Source: Bacillus sp. FJAT-26390
Lineage (GTDB): Bacteria > Bacillota > Bacilli > Paenibacillales > Paenibacillaceae
Length of the DNA: 64,000 nucleotides
Assembly: GCF_001682865.1 (NCBI RefSeq)
Contig: NZ_MAQX01000034.1
Location: 103,569-167,568 of the forward strand
Direction of reading: 5' to 3'
In this document: positions 61,780 through 64,000 of the stretch, piece after piece
Layout: each line of letters opens with the position of its first letter
How positions within the stretch are numbered: position 1 is the stretch's first letter
The notes under the pieces: generated by a model
Told to the model about the DNA's origin: nothing
The model's database searches: none
The model's input: only the letters and a program-made list of their open reading frames with translations
Program-made: the position numbers and the translations under genes

Positions 61780-62794
61780 CGGAACCGCTCCCCTCTGACT
61801 TGTTCGCCGCCTGATCCTGCTTGAAATCACGGTCCGCCAGCCAACACAAGGAACGGTGGCTAGGCCCGACATCGAACATAGGGGGCAGTTCTTTACATTT
61901 GTCCATGGCATGAGGACAGCGCTCCATAAACGGGCAACCTGGAGGCGGATTGAGCAAGTCCGGCGGCGTCCCCTCAATTGGGACTAGCCGCTCCCTAGTT
62001 CCGCCGCCTCGCTTAGGCACTGATCGAAGCAAACCTTGCGTATAAGGATGCCGGGAACGGTAGAAAATATCCTCCACCTTGCCCTCTTCCATAATCATGC
62101 CGCCGTACATCACGATTACGCGTGTACATACCTGCGCCACGACGCCGAGGTCATGGGTGATGAGCGCCACGGCCGTATCGGAGTTGTCCTTCAGCTCCTT
62201 AAATAAATCAAGAATCTGCGCTTGGATGGTTACATCCAGCGCTGTTGTCGGCTCGTCTGCAATAAGCAGCTCCGGCTTGCAGGAAAGCGCCATCGCAATC
62301 ATGACCCGTTGGCGCATCCCGCCGCTGAACTCATGAGGATATTGATGAATGCGCCGTTCCGGCTCCGTAATGCCGACTTTATTTAGAATCGAGATCGCTT
62401 CCTTAAGCGCCTCGTCTTTGCTCATGCCAAGATGCCTGCGGATGACCTCTGTCATCTGCTCCCCAATCCGCTTAACCGGGTTTAGTGAGGTCATCGGATC
62501 TTGAAACACCATCGCTATTCGATTGCCGCGAAGCTTTCTCATTTTTTTCTCCGGCAATTTGGTCAAGCTCTCTCCGCGGAATCGGATATCCCCGCCGGTT
62601 ACTTTGCCCGGAGGCTGAATCAGCGATAAAATCGCTTTGGCGGTGACGCTCTTGCCGCTTCCTGATTCGCCGACAATGCCGATTGCTTCGCCGGCTTCAA
62701 TATGGAAGCTTACGCCGCGCACGGCCTGATTCTCGCCTTCCCTTGAATAGAAAGACACTCTTAAATCCTCGACGGATAGCAGCCATTCTGTCAT
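61772..62794 (-). CDS. oppD: Oligopeptide/dipeptide ABC transporter ATPase, OppD type
   Basis: 340 residues. Walker A GESGSGKSV (42-50), signature FSGGMRQRV and Walker B ADEPTTALDVT, H-loop in LITHDLGVVAQ. The C-terminal oligo-HPY extension has the cysteines of GCPFMERCPHAMDKC, a Fe-S-like cluster site in OppD proteins. The ATG at 62794 follows AAAGGAG at 11 bases. It lies 41 bases after OppC. Dipeptide (Dpp) or nickel transport are alternatives since the families overlap. Confidence 0.93.
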   Translation of the reverse strand: MTEWLLSVEDLRVSFYSREGENQAVRGVSFHIEAGEAIGIVGESGSGKSVTAKAILSLIQPPGKVTGGDIRFRGESLTKLPEKKMRKLRGNRIAMVFQDPMTSLNPVKRIGEQMTEVIRRHLGMSKDEALKEAISILNKVGITEPERRIHQYPHEFSGGMRQRVMIAMALSCKPELLIADEPTTALDVTIQAQILDLFKELKDNSDTAVALITHDLGVVAQVCTRVIVMYGGMIMEEGKVEDIFYRSRHPYTQGLLRSVPKRGGGTRERLVPIEGTPPDLLNPPPGCPFMERCPHAMDKCKELPPMFDVGPSHRSLCWLADRDFKQDQAANKSEGSGSGE

Positions 62795-62835
62795 GGTACG
62801 CTACACTCCTTTGTGCATTTTATCTCTCCGCCGGC

Positions 62836-63681
62836 TTATCTTCGGATTAATTTAGGTTCGAAACCGACGCGCAAAATATCGCCCAGGATGTTAAAGCTAA
62901 GTACGGTCAACAAGATGAGCAAACCCGGAAATAAAGCAAGGTATGGCGCTTGCGCAATATAGCCTTGCGCGTTATTCAGCATGCTGCCCCATGTCGCGCT
63001 CGGAGCCTGGACCCCAAATCCAAGAAAGCTTAGGGAAGATTCCATCATAATCGCCGATGCGACATTATTGGTCGCGCCAACGATAATGACGGGGACCAGG
63101 TTAGGAAGGATATGCCTGCCAATGATGCCGAAGGCGCTTTGGCCGGATGCTTTTGCATACAGCACATATTCGCGTTCCTTCACGGACATCGTCTCCGCAC
63201 GGACAACCCGGGCAATGTTCATCCACATTAACAAAGCGATAATGACGATAATGTTGCCAACGCTAGGCTTCAAATAAACGCTAAGCAGCAACAAGATTAG
63301 AAATGAAGGAATCGACAGGATGATTTCCAACATCCTCATTAGAAGGTTGTCGATCCTGCCGCCGAAATAACCGCTGATAACCCCGACTGCGACGCCGATG
63401 CCTGTTGCTATAATCATCGAGGCAAACCCGACCATGAGCGAGATTCGTCCGCCGTACAGCGCCCTTGCGAAATAATCTCTCCCGTAATCGTCCGTTCCGA
63501 ACCAATGCTGCGCCCCTGGGGGCTGCAACCGTTCCATGACGTTCAGAGCGTTCGGATCCTTCGATGAAAGAAAAGCGAAAATTGCAGCTAACGAAAACAC
63601 AATTAATATGATGATGGATGCGATCCCGAGGCCGTTCGTGAACAGCTCGTTGCGAACGCTTCGCCATTTACTGCGATTCAT
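62836..63681 (-). CDS. oppC: Peptide ABC transporter permease, OppC/DppC type
   Basis: 281 residues with six membrane segments. The family features HWFGTDDYGRDYFARALYGG (20 residues) after the first periplasmic loop and the EAA loop ALLMWMNIARVVRAETMSVK are present. The ATG at 63681 has AGAGGTGATC just upstream, an almost ideal site. It lies 4 bases after the OppB stop, so it is coupled. Forms the pore with OppB. Confidence 0.93.
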   Translation of the reverse strand: MNRSKWRSVRNELFTNGLGIASIIILIVFSLAAIFAFLSSKDPNALNVMERLQPPGAQHWFGTDDYGRDYFARALYGGRISLMVGFASMIIATGIGVAVGVISGYFGGRIDNLLMRMLEIILSIPSFLILLLLSVYLKPSVGNIIVIIALLMWMNIARVVRAETMSVKEREYVLYAKASGQSAFGIIGRHILPNLVPVIIVGATNNVASAIMMESSLSFLGFGVQAPSATWGSMLNNAQGYIAQAPYLALFPGLLILLTVLSFNILGDILRVGFEPKLIRR

Positions 63682-63685
63682 GAGA

Positions 63686-64000
63686 TCACCTCTTTATTTG
63701 AATTCTCGGATCAGCGATGCCGTACAATATATCTGCAGCCAGATTGCCTAAGATCAGCATCACAGACGAGAATAGCGTAATGCCCATAATAACGGGATAG
63801 TCCATCCCCTTGACTGCTGTCATGCCGAGAGTCCCGATGCCCGGCCACGAGAATACCGTCTCCGTGACGATAGCCCCTGCCACCAGATCGCCCATGGACA
63901 TCCCCAGCAAAGTGATGACCGGAAGCAGCACATGCTTTAGCACATGCCGGAACAGAATGGTCGACTTGTTTGATCCAAAGGCATATTGGATTTGCACGTA
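63686..64000 (-). CDS. oppB: Peptide ABC transporter permease, OppB/DppB type (5' part outside window)
   Basis: C-terminal 104 residues of an OppB-type permease, frame open to base 64000. Seen: KHVLLPVITLLGMSMGDLVAG, TETVFSWPGIGTLGMTAVKGMDYPV (in part) and the short cytosolic end ADPRIQIKR. These are the last membrane segments and conserved FSWPGIG loop of OppB. It precedes OppC by 4 bases. The binding protein is expected further upstream outside the window. Confidence 0.92.
   Translation of the reverse strand, partial: YVQIQYAFGSNKSTILFRHVLKHVLLPVITLLGMSMGDLVAGAIVTETVFSWPGIGTLGMTAVKGMDYPVIMGITLFSSVMLILGNLAADILYGIADPRIQIKR

Noticed and set aside
61780..61977. 66-residue N-terminal extension of the OppF frame
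   Set aside because: It lies fully inside OppD in another frame and lacks homology to ATPases; the GTG at 61779 is the real start.
1..64000. CRISPR arrays, tRNA/rRNA genes, prophage or intact insertion sequences
   Set aside because: No regular short repeats with spacers, no cloverleaf or rRNA-like stretch and no transposase or phage gene was seen on reading through.

Overview
The window looks like chromosome from an endospore-forming member of the Paenibacillaceae (Paenibacillus or Cohnella type). The evidence is a Ger spore-germination operon, several YesM/YesN-type and membrane-bound AraC sensors beside LipO/LplB/LplC-type sugar ABC transporters, GH16 enzymes carrying PA14 or copper-amine-oxidase-like tails, and strong AGGAGG-type ribosome binding sites with frequent TTG/GTG starts. 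No rRNA, tRNA, CRISPR array, phage or intact insertion sequence was seen.

Layout. 1-5231 (-): two-component sensor and regulator, sugar-binding lipoprotein with a perfect cre box upstream, and the start of its permease. 5480-17646: a surface-glycan block with two NDP-sugar epimerases, a nucleotide-sugar dehydrogenase, three GT4 glycosyltransferases, a SAM methyltransferase, four tandem paralogous cysteine-free proteins of unknown family, a signal-less Asp-box propeller protein and a very basic overlapping ORF. Two plus-strand genes have promoters matching the mother-cell sigma-K pattern at the right distance from their ribosome binding sites. 17677-21409 (-): a germinant receptor operon in order B-A-C. 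21598-25382 (-): sugar isomerases, a zinc-less MDR dehydrogenase and an AraC regulator. 25492-27636: a MocR regulator divergent from a LysE-type exporter. 27688-30807: a hybrid kinase with two different kinase cores. 30896-33837 (-): two Gfo/Idh/MocA oxidoreductases and a PhyH-type dioxygenase.

34315-46436 (-): a pectin/rhamnogalacturonan-like oligosaccharide locus with a membrane AraC sensor, binding protein, two permeases, an (alpha/alpha)6 protein, GH105, GH43 and LacI, with cre-like boxes. 46649-49906: GH29 fucosidase divergent from an AraC regulator across a palindrome-rich spacer. 49960-50437 (-): an unlisted ABC permease pseudogene. 50504-59975 (-): a beta-glucan locus with an AraC regulator, two permeases, a binding protein, two secreted GH16 enzymes, and a BadF-family kinase overlapping a GH4 6-phospho-glycosidase, which suggests uptake by ABC transporter followed by cytosolic phosphorylation rather than a PTS. 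60383-64000 (-): an oligopeptide ABC transporter (OppB partial, C, D, F) with an unrecognised 150-residue protein last.

The best candidate for an undescribed system is 5480-17646. All its non-enzymatic proteins lack signal peptides, as mother-cell-assembled spore coat or exosporium proteins do, and the glycan enzymes around them plus sigma-K-like promoters suggest a spore-surface glycoprotein layer. That function is inference.
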